From: Stereum hirsutum FP-91666 SS1
Taxonomy: Eukaryota; Basidiomycota; Agaricomycetes; Russulales; Stereaceae
NCBI RefSeq assembly: GCF_000264905.1
Contig: NW_006763137.1
Coordinates: 684,719-748,718, forward strand
Length of the DNA: 64,000 bases
Direction of reading: 5' to 3'
Part shown: positions 46,546-58,749 of the stretch, one piece after another
How the letters are laid out: each line of letters begins with the position of its first letter
Position numbering within the stretch: the first letter of the stretch is position 1
Notes under the pieces: model-generated
What the model saw: only the letters and a program-made list of their open reading frames with translations
Told to the model about the DNA's origin: nothing
Database searches by the model: none
Made by a program: the position numbers and the translations under genes

Positions 46546-47599
46546 AACAAGAGCTTCGCTGGCTGAGGTGCAAGGCCAATGGAAGAAAGTGGGGAACGAG
46601 TCACGATCTTGAAACGGTCAAGGCAGGGGGGAACGCTTTTAAAGGCTGAAAGCCGCCCATTCTGATGCAAGTCATTGGCAGGCTGAAAACCTTTTCCGTG
46701 AAGGGTCCCGCTTCACCGTGCGGTATCCAAACGCGTGAGGTATCGGCGCGTTTCTCCTAGTGCTCTTCATGAAGAGACATACTATATCCTCGAGGTCACC
46801 TCTTCAGATCAGAGTCTGTATACCTGCTCTCTATAGCAAAAACAAAAACAAAAATACCTTGCGCATAAAATAGGAGGTAAAATTGAAGGCTATCGGAACG
46901 GCCGAACAGTTAGCTGTTGATTGGCCGGCGGCCCCGGCGGCAACCGTGCCTTGGTGCTGGCCGATCATCGCTTGGATGCCGACGCCATGCCGATCGGCTT
47001 TCATTGGAGGGGATTGGTTACAGACTTGACCCGCCGGCAAAGAAGATAGCTTTAGATCCTAACAAACCACAACAACCGCCTTCGTCCAAATCGGGTTTGC
47101 TGTGGCTTCTGCTCATCTTCCACGACGACCACAGTGTTTTCTGCTCTTAATACGCCCCTGATTGAATCTCAGCCCGAATCATGAATCTTACCCGAATGTT
47201 CATTCATCATATCAGGAGTGTTCCCGAAATTTTCATTATATCTAGACTCACAACAACTCGGGACTCCATCTCACGTCGTTTCAATTGTGAGCTTTGCCGA
47301 TGCTCAGCCTACTCTCTAACGATCCACACCATGCTACTTCTTGAGGCGCCTCGATATCGATAATGCATGCCATTTTTACTGTTACTTTTTGTCCCATCAA
47401 TATTCATGCTTATCTTGCTACCTCGACTCAAGGCCTTCATCATGTCGCCAACGAACAAGCCACTACTCCCGCCAGCACCGCATTCACACCCTCATCGTGC
47501 CTGCATGACAATACGACTGCCAAGTCCGTACCTACCCCCAACACTCCCAACCGCCACGCTTTCATGACGTCACGCCATGAATTGTAGCTTGTACAAAGC
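46546..47599. other. Intergenic, divergent promoter region
   Basis: 1054 bp between the MFS and APP1-like start codons. Contains both promoters. Open frames within it show no family features. Confidence 0.4.
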
Positions 47600-49677
47600 A
47601 TGAACTTTCAGCTGAGCGCTGTCTGTCACTTCGTTTGCGCTAACCCTACTCTGTCTGCTGCGACGATGTACATGACTGGTTTTGCTATCATTTGCACTCT
47701 GCCTCTCGTAAATGGAGCCACAATCCCTCCGAGCCCTGGCATCACGCCGACACCAATATTGCGCGTCGGCGACCGACTGGAGACTCTGTCGTACGACAGA
47801 GAGCGACGAGATTTGTCTGGCATCATAAGCAGTATAACCGCTATACCTGCTGCAGTCACGTCGTATCTTGGTGCTTTACCTAGTGACGTGGCGAACGGGA
47901 TCCTACCTGCGTATACTGGACTACCAACAGCAGATGATATCAAAGCGAAATATAATCTGACTGACGAGCAGATTGACGCGGAGCCGCTGCAGGTGTTGAA
48001 TGTGCCGTGCGTATTAGCAATCAATCTACGTTATACTACTCGGATTGACGGGTGGCGGTCCGTTCGTGCCTTCAGCGGGTATGCCAACTGGACAAGCAAC
48101 GGCTGGCAACTCCGGATGCATGGCACAGCCTACAAGCAACCTCCTCTTTCTGACTCTCAAATCGACGACGCAGCCAAACCATTCCTTCCGAACCTCAACA
48201 CATCATCACTCAACTCGTCCGAACTAGCGGAATCACGAAATCTCACCGCCTCTCTCCTTGTGATCCCTCAATCTGGCGTCACACTCGATTTCTTGTTGAC
48301 ATTTGGAGAGGATGAGGGCGACGTCGCAAATTTCACATTGAGTGGGCAAACGGATGCAATTGGCGAGTTCAATGAATGGGTGGGGTTGGGAAGCTTGAGT
48401 GGCAAGAACGTGCCAGATGGACAGGGCGGGCTGAACACAACCGTGGTTAACGTGGTTTCTGGGCAGGATGCTAATAGCGAGTTGGATGAGCTATATCTTT
48501 TATCTCTTATGGAGACTTATAGGCGTGGTGTGTGCAGCTGGGAACGCCACAGCGTATTTTCCGTCAACAGAGGGAGTTACCATCGTGGCCGACATCGACG
48601 ATATCCTTCGTATTACCCAAGTGCGCCTCACGTCATCCTCATGCTTTCCTTCATCTCCACGTCGCTCTCAATCGCTAACTACAAGCGCTACGGCAGTAGA
48701 TCTACTCTCCAGAGGATGGGCTTGATAACTCCTTCGCGTATGCCTACCGACCATGGATGAACATGCCCGAAATTTTTCAAAATTGGAGTATCTCTGTCCC
48801 AAACATCCATTTCCACTATCTTACTACAACCCCCGAACAAGTCACAAGAGCTTACGAGAGTTTTGTATATTCGGAGTACCCGCTTGGTCAGTACATAAAG
48901 TACCTCCCTTTGTCATCCTCTCGTCTTCATTCATCAGAGCTGATAGCTGACTATGTGCGCTACAGGCTCCTTCGATGTCCGGCCCGAAAACTTCACAACA
49001 ATAGACCAAACACTCTCCATCCGCAAAGTCACCCTTTTCCAGATCCTTGAGACGTTTCCGAACAGGAGTTTTGTCCTCATTGCTGATACGTCCAATCCGG
49101 ATGTGATGCAAGATTATCCGCTTGCGCGGGCAACGTTTGGGAGTCAAGTTTCTGTACGTGGGCTCCTTCAGTCCCTCTTTCTGTGTTTCGGAGAAAGGCT
49201 CGATCGGCTGATACGAGTGTCGCATAGTGCATCCTGCTGAGGAATACCTCGGCGACGGATGACAAGGACCATTTCCCATATGACACCAGTGGGTTTGAAG
49301 GGATAGACAACAGCACGTATATGTTCTTCCGGACACCCGTAAGTCCCTTATCTTCCTCTCTATGGCTTCGTTTCTCACACATACGCCGCCCGAACTGACT
49401 TGACCTGTTTCAACATACCTTCTTTCTTGTCGACATTTTTGTGCTCACACTTATCCGAAAGCGCGTTCAGGATGACCTCAAGGACATCGACATCGCTAAC
49501 GGCGGATGCAGGAACACCTCTTTCGCACAGAATGTGACTTTTGAGTACCAGGGGCTGCCTTCGAATCTTAGTGGTCTGACCAATGCAGCGGGGCATTCAT
49601 CATTTGCACCATGGACATTTGGAGGGTGGGGTTTGGTTGTAGCAGGTGTGACAGTGATGATATTGAGTGGCGTCTGA
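47600..49677 (+). CDS. Secreted APP1-like (DUF2183) HAD-type protein
   Basis: 527 aa. Exons: 47600..48006, 48076..48476, 48538..48620, 48700..48886, 48966..49153, 49228..49338, 49471..49677. The hydrophobic N-terminus MYMTGFAIICTLPLVNGA (from an internal Met at 47666, or the longer start at 47600) looks like a signal peptide. Many Asn-x-Ser/Thr sites and a hydrophobic C-terminus (WGLVVAGVTVMILSGV) suggest a secreted or GPI-anchored glycoprotein. The C-terminal half is the APP1 phosphatidate phosphatase catalytic domain: GVTIVADIDDILRIT, PWMNMPEIFQNWSISVPNIHFHYLTTTPEQ, GSFDVRPENF, SIRKVTLFQILETFPNRSFVLIADTSNPDVMQDYP. The DxDxT motif reads D288-I-D-D-I292, with Ile replacing Thr. The intron at 48477-48537 must start GC to keep frame. 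Activity on lipid is therefore doubtful. Confidence 0.85.
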
Positions 49678-50011
49678 GCCATCGCATTTGGATGTCTCGT
49701 CCGTTGAGGAAGTGTCAACTCGTTCGCCTAGTATTCAAATTTCCTGCCACATTTACGAGCCTTTTCATCTTGTTTGTACCATTTGTATCTGCTGCCATAG
49801 AAGCTCTCGTCACTGAGTCGTACAAGGTCGTACAGAAATATAGTGGGAAGCCAGTGTGTGGCACTACAATGTGGCGTAATGAACACTTATCGCGTCGCGT
49901 CGCGTCGGTCTCGCACTGCGATTTGCTAGTCTCCCAAAGGCAGAGTACACGGGATTTCAACCGGGCAAGCGAGTACGATTTGCTATCTTCAACGAACTTC
50001 ATCGTGTACTT
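49678..50011. other. Intergenic
   Basis: 334 bp between the APP1-like gene and the first BTB gene. No feature seen. Confidence 0.4.
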
Positions 50012-51176
50012 ATGGCATCTCTTCCGGGCTCATTGCACAATCCTAGCGCTAACAGGTTGCAGCCTTCCTCATCCCAATACAAACGAGGTCTATGGATGTC
50101 CGATGGCAACGTTGTTCTTCGTTGCGAACATTTCGAATGTCGCGTCCATCGCGGCGTTTTGTCCATGCATTCGCCCGTCTTTGAGAGACTTTTCGCAGAA
50201 CATGAGGCAAAGCTTGTGCCCGATATCGAAACTATAGAGTCGTCGGCGCCCAGTTCTGCTCTATCTTCTGGTCCCAGTGTGTTGGTGCTGGATCTGCCGG
50301 ACAAGGCAGAAGATATTCTTAATCTGCTGAATGCGTTGTATCTCCGGAGGTTAGTCGTGATTCAGACCCGTTCTTCTTCCTGTCGACAAGTACTATTGCT
50401 CGCGATACGCTAATGCTAACCCGATCTATCTTTTCAGACACTTCCAACCAGGCAAACCCTATACGCTCCTCACCCTCTCCTCACTTCTCCGTTCCTCCAC
50501 AAAATACGCCGTCTCTCGACTCCGAAACGACGTAATATCACACCTCGAAATCCTTTTTCCCTCCACCCTCGACGCCTATGTCAGCGATGACAGAAAAGCC
50601 CTCACCCCGGTGGACTACCATCCGATTCTGGCAGTGAATATGGCGGAGGAGAATGACGTGAAGTCGATCATGCCGGTGGCGTATTACGAGTGTTCTCTGT
50701 TGAAGATAGAGGAGCTGTTCGATGGATTCGTGCTCCAGATGGCTTCGGCGGATTCAGAGGGGGACTCTCAAGGAAAGGACGCCGAGGTTAAAGAGGAGAT
50801 TCGGGTGGAGCTTCCACCGAGCGCGCGTCGGAAGTGCCTTAAGGGACGAGACATGCTCCTGCGACTTTATCACACGATGGCGGACGTTTCCTTGTGGGGC
50901 AAAAGAGAAGGGTTCGGCAGGATATCGTGCGAGGACGAGTTATCGTGTGTGGGGGCAGTGGCAGAATTGGCGTATGAAGCCCATGCGGGACGATACTGGG
51001 ACCCTTCACACAATATTCTAAAGAAGGGCGCGATGAGTGCACAAGGCGAGACGGTGTTTTTGTGCGAGCATTGCCAGTGGCATATGGAGCAAGCGGAAGA
51101 GAAAGGTAAAAACTTGTTATGGAACGAGTTGCCGCGATTGTATGGAATAGAAAAATGGGAGTCGGTAGCACAGTAG
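50012..51176 (+). CDS. BTB/POZ domain protein 1
   Basis: 358 aa from exons 50012..50349 and 50438..51176. The BTB fold begins WMSDGNVVLRCEHFECRVHRGVLSMHSPVFERLFAEH and runs through VLVLDLPDKAEDILNLLNALYLRRHF. A conserved Agaricomycete extension follows: GKPYTLLTLSSLLRSSTKYAVSRLRNDVISHLEILFPSTLDAY ... HPILAVNMAEENDVKSIMPVAYYECS. No kelch, BACK or MATH domain was recognised. BTB proteins usually mediate dimerisation or bind Cullin-3; the partner here is unknown. It is convergent with a paralogue 72 bp away. Confidence 0.88.
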
Positions 51177-51248
51177 ATCAAGAATTCATGCTGTACTCTA
51201 CTGTATTGGGGACGTTATATGTGTACCATACGTTGGTCCCTATCAAGA

Positions 51249-52415
51249 TTATGCTGTTTGGCCCGTGTTTTCGTCCTGGTCCGCCTCCGCGTTTCCCTGC
51301 TTCAGAACAAGAGGCCACGATCCGAGATCAATCATGCTCGGCAAGAGACTCCAAATACGACGCCTTGCATGTATCTCGGTCTCCGTCCACTCAGGCCAGC
51401 ACGACTCCTCACACGGACGCTGAGAGGCTTTCGAACAAAGCCAATCACGTGAGGGGCTCGTCGCGAACACGTCGTAGCTGTATCCGTCGTTCCAGTAGTG
51501 GCCTTCTTGAGCATCTTTGCGTATTTTCTCCCATTTTTGGAAGCACCATAGTGAGTCATCGCAATCACCAGCGTCCCAGCCTTTCCAGATTCTGTAATCA
51601 GCTTCCGTGAATATGAGTTTTCGAAGGGTTTCGCGGGCGATGATACATGTACGCTGGGCGGATGGTGATAGACTGGCATGATCGCCGTTCGGTTGTGGTA
51701 GTCCGTCGAGAATGGAGTCTAGGGGAAGGATCATGCATTCGTAGTATGCGCATGGAAGGATGGATGGTACGTCGTTGGCTTTGGCGAGATTGACGGCGAG
51801 GACAGGGTTATGGTCTTCCGAATGCATCGCGGTGCGCTTTGGGGACTGATACGCCTCGAGCGTCGACGGGAATAAAATTTGGAGATGTTCGATGACATCC
51901 TCGCGGATAATGTCCATGATGTATTTTGTGGAAATGCGAAGCAGAGAGGCAAGTGTGGTCATCACGACGGGTTTCAAGCCTGGTTGAAAGTAGCTACCGA
52001 TAGCGAGCGTCAGAGACCCAGCGTACTCGCGTCAACAAAATCAAGAGAAGACCTACTCTCTATGGTACAAGGCCCTCAAAATGTGCTTGACATCATCTAC
52101 ATTGTCGTCGAGGTGGACAATTGGGCATTCTTGCGCAGATTGGTCGAACGAAGCTGAGGATGTGGCGACCTTGAACATGTCGCGAAACACCACGGAATTG
52201 AGGGCAAGGACCCCTTCGTGAACTTTGAAGGCATGGCCGCCGCATACTAGAATAATGTTTCCATCACGGATCCAGAGTTCCTCATCCTTGACGAACGCAT
52301 AATCATGAACGCTTTCTGCATTATTCGAGCCGCTCTCTTCTGCAGCTGGACCGAGCACGCCTTGATCATGGCGCCTGGGACGTTTTGAGGGGCGAGTGTC
52401 CAAGTCAGAATCCAT
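51249..52415 (-). CDS. BTB/POZ domain protein 2
   Basis: 367 aa from minus-strand exons 52415..52057 and 51993..51249. Same architecture as BTB protein 1, with the intron at the same place: basic N-terminus (SKRPRRHD), BTB fold (LWIRDGNIILVCGGHAFKVHEGVLALNSVVFRDMF ... CPIVHLDDNVDDVKHILRALYHR), then YFQPGLKPVVMTTLASLLRISTKYIMDIIREDVIEHLQILFPSTLEAY ... HNPVLAVNLAKANDVPSILPCAYYECM. The C-terminal part is divergent. The pair is an old inverted duplication, or two members of the expanded BTB family placed tail to tail. Function unknown. Confidence 0.88.
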
Positions 52416-52716
52416 AGTAATATAATAAAAAGGCGCTGGCGAACAACTAATCTATGGTTTTGAGTTTGAGCTCAGGTAGAACCGAAATGTTGACAGGTAC
52501 TTACTGTAATACACGAACGGTGAGTGGTCGCGTTCCTATTAATATTGAGTGAAGAGAGGCGCGGGTCAAGCCGATAGCGCGACGCGCTTTCGAACTCCGC
52601 CACAAGGCGCGTCCAAGACGCGTCGGGTCGCATCTTTCGGTCATCCTTCATTTCAATCTTCCTCTCGCGGTTGGTCTCGCGATATCTCATACAAACTCAT
52701 ATATCAGACCAGCACG
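52416..52716. promoter_or_regulatory. Divergent promoter, BTB2 / POL1
   Basis: 301 bp between start codons. It contains several ACGCG-type motifs around 52559-52625 (GGCGCG, GACGCGC, GGCGCG, GACGCG). In yeast the MCB element ACGCGT drives G1/S genes including POL1; GACGCG-like sites just upstream of a DNA polymerase alpha gene are suggestive of such control. Motif presence is seen; the regulation is inferred. Confidence 0.5.
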
Positions 52717-55700
52717 ATGTCAGAACGTGCGAGGCGTGATAGAAAGGACAAGCTTGCGAAGTTAGCGGAATATAAGAAGGCGAGAGAAGGAGGAGGTAGG
52801 ACATGGAAGGTGTGTGTCATTTCGTGAATGCAGAGGTTGAGTACGCTCTGTTACGTCTTTACCCTATGCATGCTTGCGCTGGAGCAAATGCTTGCTTGTT
52901 TACTCTGATGGAATAGTATATATGGCGCAGGCGCGCTCGGCGAGACACCGCGTCTGACCAGTCCACCTGTTCGGGTGCGGGCGATGGAGAACTCATTCCA
53001 CATTTGCGTGTATCTATTGCAACGGTATTGTCGTTGTGCTCCGTATGGAGTTTATATGCACTATAGGCTAGGTCTACCTCGTCGAACGAGACTGCAGCTG
53101 ACTACGAGATGCGGTACGAGTTGTGTGATACACTCGCGGATGACCACCTTTCCTTGTTCGGAGGAGGCATGCTCTCCGATCGTAATTCTAAGTCCTGAGT
53201 TTCTTTGAATATATTTTCTGTGCCATCACCGATTCTGATGCTGAAACATGATCATTCAGGATGAAGAAGAAGCTGATCTATACGATGTCGTGACCGAGGA
53301 CCAATACAAAAGCATCGTCAAGGGCCGCCTCCAGAAGGATGATTTCGTTGAAGATGATGGTGTAGATGGTTATATGGACAACGGCATGGATGATTGGACG
53401 GGCGGTGGTGACAGTCAGGATGAGGAGGAAGAACACGATAGACGAGCTTGTATGATCTTCCTCCTCTCATCTATGCCACTGGCTGATTGAAGGCTATCGG
53501 GTCACAGCGAAGAAGACTAATGGGAAGTCAAAGTCGAAGCCTAAAGCGAAAGCCCCTCCTCCACCGGCACCTGCGCCTATCGCAGCCTATCGACCCGCCG
53601 TCTCCGTTGAACAAGAGAGCGACTTCATGTCTGCCCTACTAGGCGACATGGACACCAAGCCTGTACCCGCCGCATCTAAACACGCTTCAGGGTCTAGGAA
53701 ACGCAAACCTTCACCGAGTTATCGCTACGCCTCCCGATCATCATCTCCTCCTCGTCCGGCTTACCGAAATGGCGACAGTAGTCACGATCCTTACTCTGAC
53801 GCACCAAGTTCGGATGGATTCGACAATGGCTTCGAGCCACCCTCTGATTATGATGTCGTCGAACGGGTTCCAAGCCCGCGGAAGAGGCCACGTACAGGCG
53901 AGATGCCCGAAATAAAACCAGCTATCGAGAAAATGGGCAAGATGGATGTAGGCGCGACCACTGACGAAGATATCGATTATGACGCGTCTTTCGACGAGAT
54001 GGACATGAGCTCGTTTATGGAGGTGGACGAAGAACCAACAGTCAAAGTCGAACCCAAGCCCGTCGACCTTAAGCCTTCAAAGCCTGCGAAACCAGAAACC
54101 AAGAAGGAGGAAGAACATCCATCATGGCTCTCCGTCTACGACTCTCTTGCTGTCGCTGGCGACGAATCGTTTGGTACCCTCAACACGGCTGCCGCCACTG
54201 CCCCGCAGAACACCAACAATATTTCCGCCCTCGAACCTGACGGCTCGTTCCGCTTCTTTTGGCTCGACTATCTTGAGCACGAAGGTGTTCTCTACTTTAT
54301 CGGCAAGACTCTCGACAAAACAACGAAGGCATGGGTCTCATGCTGCGTCGCCGTTAACAACTTGCAGCGGAATCTATTCGTTCTTCCTCGAGAAAAACGA
54401 CAGGACGGCGAAGGTTACGAGACTGATGTTGTGCCTGGGATGAAAGACGTTTACAGTGACTTCGACCAGGTGCGGAAGAAGGCAGGCATCAAGACGTGGA
54501 AGGCCAAGTTTGTGAAGAGGAAATACGCGTTTGGAGTGGCTGATGTTCCAAAGGAGGAGACTTCGTGGTTAAAGGTCGTCTATGGGTTCGATGGTACTTC
54601 TGTCGCTTTTGATTATGCTTTCTGTCTCGCTGAACCTTTCGCCAGAACCACAAATACCTACCGATGTCACTAGCCCGAACTTCTCTCGCGTTTTCGGTAG
54701 CAACACCAGTGCGTTCGAACTTCTCGTTATCAAGCGGCGGATAATGGGCCCCTGTTGGATCAAGGTGCAGAAGCCACACGTCGAGCACCAGGGAGTGAGT
54801 CTCGATTTCGACTGCTATTTATCTACCGATTTTCTGAGCCTTGTATTTATAAAGGCCTCGTGGTGTAAAATGGAAGTGATTGTGAGCGACCCGAAGGACT
54901 TCAACCCCTTTTCAGAAACGGATGCCCATGCACCCAAGGAGATGCCACCTCTCACCGTCGCGAGCCTCAGTGTCCGAACCATTGTTAATCATGCGGAGAA
55001 TATCAGAGAGATTGTATGTGTTACTGCCCGAATTTGGTCGAACTGTAAGCGTTCCTGTGTCTTGAGCAGTACTGAGGGTAGTGGTCTCATGGTGTTCTGC
55101 AGTTCAGATCGAAGACGGTACGCCACCGGAGCAGCTACCATGCAGCGTGCACACGCTGGTACGGCCACTTGAACGTTTTCCACCGAACTTCGAGAACGTC
55201 GTCAGGTCGAATGGCAAGGGGACGATTTCTGCTGTGCTCAACGAGCGCATGCTCTTGAGCAGCCTCCTACGTAAGAGTTCTTCTTGCTAACTTTAAAGAT
55301 TCCTGAACGCTCAAAATCTTCTGTCGTATCAGTCACTCTTCACAAAGCCGACCCAGATGTTGTCGTCGGACACGAGTTCCTCGGTGTCTCCCTCGATGTC
55401 CTTCTTCATCGCATGCGCGAGCTCAAAGTCGATCACTGGTCCCGTCTCGGTCGCTTCCGTCGCGTGAAGTGGCCCAACATTGGTCGACAGGGCACCAACA
55501 TCCGTTTCCTTCAAGGTCGGCTACTCTGTGACCTCGGCTCTGATGCTGCGAAGTCGATGATCTCATCGACGACGTGGGCGCTTACCGAGATGTGCAAGAC
55601 GCATTTGAAGGTGGACAGACAGGATATTGATGCGGACGAGACACACGAGTATTTCGATTTTGCGGTGAAGGGGCCGGAGAAGTTGGTTAGGTTCGTGAGG

Positions 55701-58432
55701 CATTGCGAGCTGGATGCTCATTTGCAGATGGCGCTGGCTTGTAAGGTTCAGATGCTGCCTTTAACGAGGCAGTTGACGAATCTCGCAGGTAACTCATGGT
55801 TCGTTATTTTTGTACTTGATTTTTCTTCCCGGCACCATCCTAATTTCTAACCTTAGGAACAAGACGTTGAACGGAGGCCGTGCTGAGCGGAACGAATATA
55901 TTCTGCTGCACGAATTCCATCGGCTCAAATATATCTGCCCGGACAAGCAATGGGGTAGGAAGGCGGCTCAGATCAAAGTCGAGGTCGATGAGGACGGCGA
56001 GGAGACAGGGAAGAAGAGCAAGAATAAGAAGGATAAGTACAAGGGTGGTCTCGTCTTCGAGCCGAAGAGGGGTTTATGGGACAAGTACATCCTGGTCATG
56101 GACTTCAATTCGCTGTACCCCAGTATCATACAAGAGTACAACATCGACTTCACCACGATTGATCGACCGGAGGCCGAGGTTCGTATCTATATCACTTGAC
56201 CATTTGCATTTTCTTAAAGTACTTATTGTATCGCTCGCAGGACGGCGAAGAGGAGAAGATCCCTGAACCTCCAGAGGACGACGTACCACAGGGTGTTCTC
56301 CCACGTCTTATTGCCACGTTGGTAAACCGACGTCGACAAGTCAAATCTCTCATGAAAGACCGCTCGCTGCCCCATGCGAAACTCCTGCAGGTATGCCGTC
56401 CATCTCTCGTTCTTCTATGGAGGCTAATATTGTGCTCTCAGTTCGACATCAAGCAACAAGCCTTGAAGCTTACGGCCAATAGTATGTACGGGTGTTTGGG
56501 TTTCGAAGGCTCGCGGTTCTTTGCTCGACCTCTTGCCGCTCTTACGACATTCAAGGGTCGTGAGATTCTGACCAACACAAGGGAGTTGGCGGAGAGCCTT
56601 CAACTTGACGTATGTTTCTCCTCACCAGTTTCTTCGCTCTTGCAAATGGATACTCATCGTATGTTGTAGGTCATCTACGGTGACACGGACTCCCTGTTCG
56701 TAAACTCCAACGTAACGGAGCTTTCCGACGCCCTCAAGATTTCAGCCGAGTTCAAGAAGGCTGTTAATGAGCGATACAAACTCCTTGAGATCGACCTGGA
56801 CGGTGTCTTCCAGCGGCTATTGCTGCTGCAGAAGAAGAAGTATGCCGCTATCAAAGTCGAGGATGGGACACGAACTACGACTGAGGTTAAAGGTCTCGAC
56901 ATGAAACGACGAGAGTACTGCGCACTCTCCAAGTCTGTGTCCCAGTACGTCCGGTTTTGTTTGATTTCGGCGGAGGCGAAGCTATTCTAACTCCGCACCA
57001 CAGATATGTTCTTGACCAAATCCTCTCGGGTGAACCGACCGAGGTCGTCGTCGAGAACATTCACGAATATCTCACCACGCTATCTACCTCTATCAGAACC
57101 AACCAAGTCAAAGTCGAGGAATTCATCATTTTCAAGCGACTAGGAAAGAACCCCAAGGACTACCCCGACGCCAAGAGCCAACCTCACGTTCAGGTAGCGT
57201 TCAGGATGAAGGAGAGACTGGGTGTGGACTCAAGGGCCGGAGACGTCATTCCTTATATATTCTGCCTCGAGGGGAAAGCGACTGAGGGGTCAGGAGGGAA
57301 AACTGGACAGGCAGAGAGGGCGAGGCATCCGGAGGAGATCAAGAAGGCTGCTGAGGAGCTGAAGATCGGTACGGCTTGCTCATCCCTGTGGCGGCTCTGC
57401 TTTTTGGGGCTAAATTCGTTTTCGCAGATTACGAATATTACCTGGCTAACCAGATTCTACCACCCGTCGAGCGTCTCTGTGATCCGATCGAGGGAACAGA
57501 CAGAGCTCGATTGGCTGAATGTCTAGGTCCGTATACAATTTCGTTTTACTCACCGTCCCCTCGTCCTAACCAATCTTTACCTTGGACCTAGGTCTTGATC
57601 CTGGACGGTACAGGCACAATGTAGTCGGTGAAGCTGAAGAACGCTACTTCGGCACATTGGACTCCCAAGTCCCCGACAGCGAACGATATAAAGATGCTGA
57701 ACCATTCATCGTGCGGTGTCGGCACTGTGAGGCACATACCGCCTTTTCTCCCATTGGTGACCGCGATGTGCGTTCCCACTATCATCGTTCTTGTCGGTCG
57801 TAACTCATAAAATGTTTCCTGCAGTCTTCCATTGTCCTTCCTTCTGGACCGACATGTCCAGCCTGTAAAAAGCCGTTCAGCACAGCCAGTCTGCAGGTGC
57901 AACTCGAAGCCGAAATTCGCAAATCGATAGCCAGGTACTACGAGGCTTGGACCGTCTGCGATGACCCTACATGCGGAAATCGGACGAGGCAGATGGCGGT
58001 GTATGGGAGGAGATGTTTAAAACCCGGATGTCGCGGAAAGGTCGCATTCGAGGTACGTGTCCTACTTGACTGTCGTCTTTCGGATTAAGTGAGTCTCAGA
58101 GCGCTGATATGATTGGTGTTGTTATGACAGTTTTCGGATGCGGAGATGTACAACCAGTTGCGGTACTTGGCCTACTTGTTTGACGTCGAGAAGGCGGCAA
58201 AAGCAGCAACTGGGAAGAGACATGGTGCGATTGCGTTTCTGTCCCATCCCATTTACTCTTCTTTCATCGTTGCTGAGCGTTGATTTTGTGGCATACAGAT
58301 GATATCGTGACGCTCGGAACGCTTCAGGCGGACTTCTTGCAGCGAATGTCGCAGGCGGTGGAGAAGTATCTTGATAGGAGCGGTCGGAGATGGGTCGACA
58401 TGGGGTCGCTGTTCTCGTTCATGAAAATCTGA
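52717..58432 (+). CDS. POL1: DNA polymerase alpha catalytic subunit
   Basis: 1450 aa. Exons: 52717..52809, 53260..53449, 53508..54593, 54646..54794, 54855..55044, 55103..55270, 55333..55798, 55857..56178, 56241..56390, 56442..56609, 56670..56944, 57004..57368, 57428..57526, 57592..57767, 57825..58052, 58131..58224, 58299..58432. It extends RNA primers in the Pol alpha-primase complex. N-terminal motif [39 protein letters not shown] is Pol alpha-specific. Family B motifs: region [21 protein letters not shown] (about residue 861), region [21 protein letters not shown] (about 940), region [11 protein letters not shown] (about 995). Exonuclease-like region present. Two C-terminal Cys modules: CRHC...CPAC and CDDPTC...CLKPGC, the zinc and B-subunit-binding domain. 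The model closes in frame; family length is similar. Intron 1 is about 450 nt against 50-60 elsewhere. Confidence 0.95.
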
Positions 58433-58749
58433 GATATCTGTCCAGATTTCGGGTGACGTTCGAGATGTACGGACTGACGAGGGACTGTGGCCTTTCCTAT
58501 TCTGTGTTTTGAGGGTCTTTGCTCTGTATACGCACAAAATCATCTGTAATTTATACCATACCTTGGCATTCTCCTTCCGTAAACTAAAGCGGTCATGGGC
58601 TGAACGCCCACCGTGTACTTAGGTACTTGGTCACCAGTATATTGGGCATGTGAACCGGTGTGGCGGGATTCATGGACTGGCACGGCTCATTGATGTGTAC
58701 ATATCCCAAGAAAATCCCTAGGGGATTAATGATGTCCGTATGGTATAAT
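58433..58749. other. Convergent intergenic region
   Basis: 317 bp between the POL1 stop and the flavin reductase stop. No feature seen. Confidence 0.4.

Noticed and set aside
48477..48760. Frameshift or read-through end of the APP1-like gene
   Set aside because: A GC-AG intron at 48477-48537 and an acceptor at 48699 restore a continuous, well-conserved catalytic domain.
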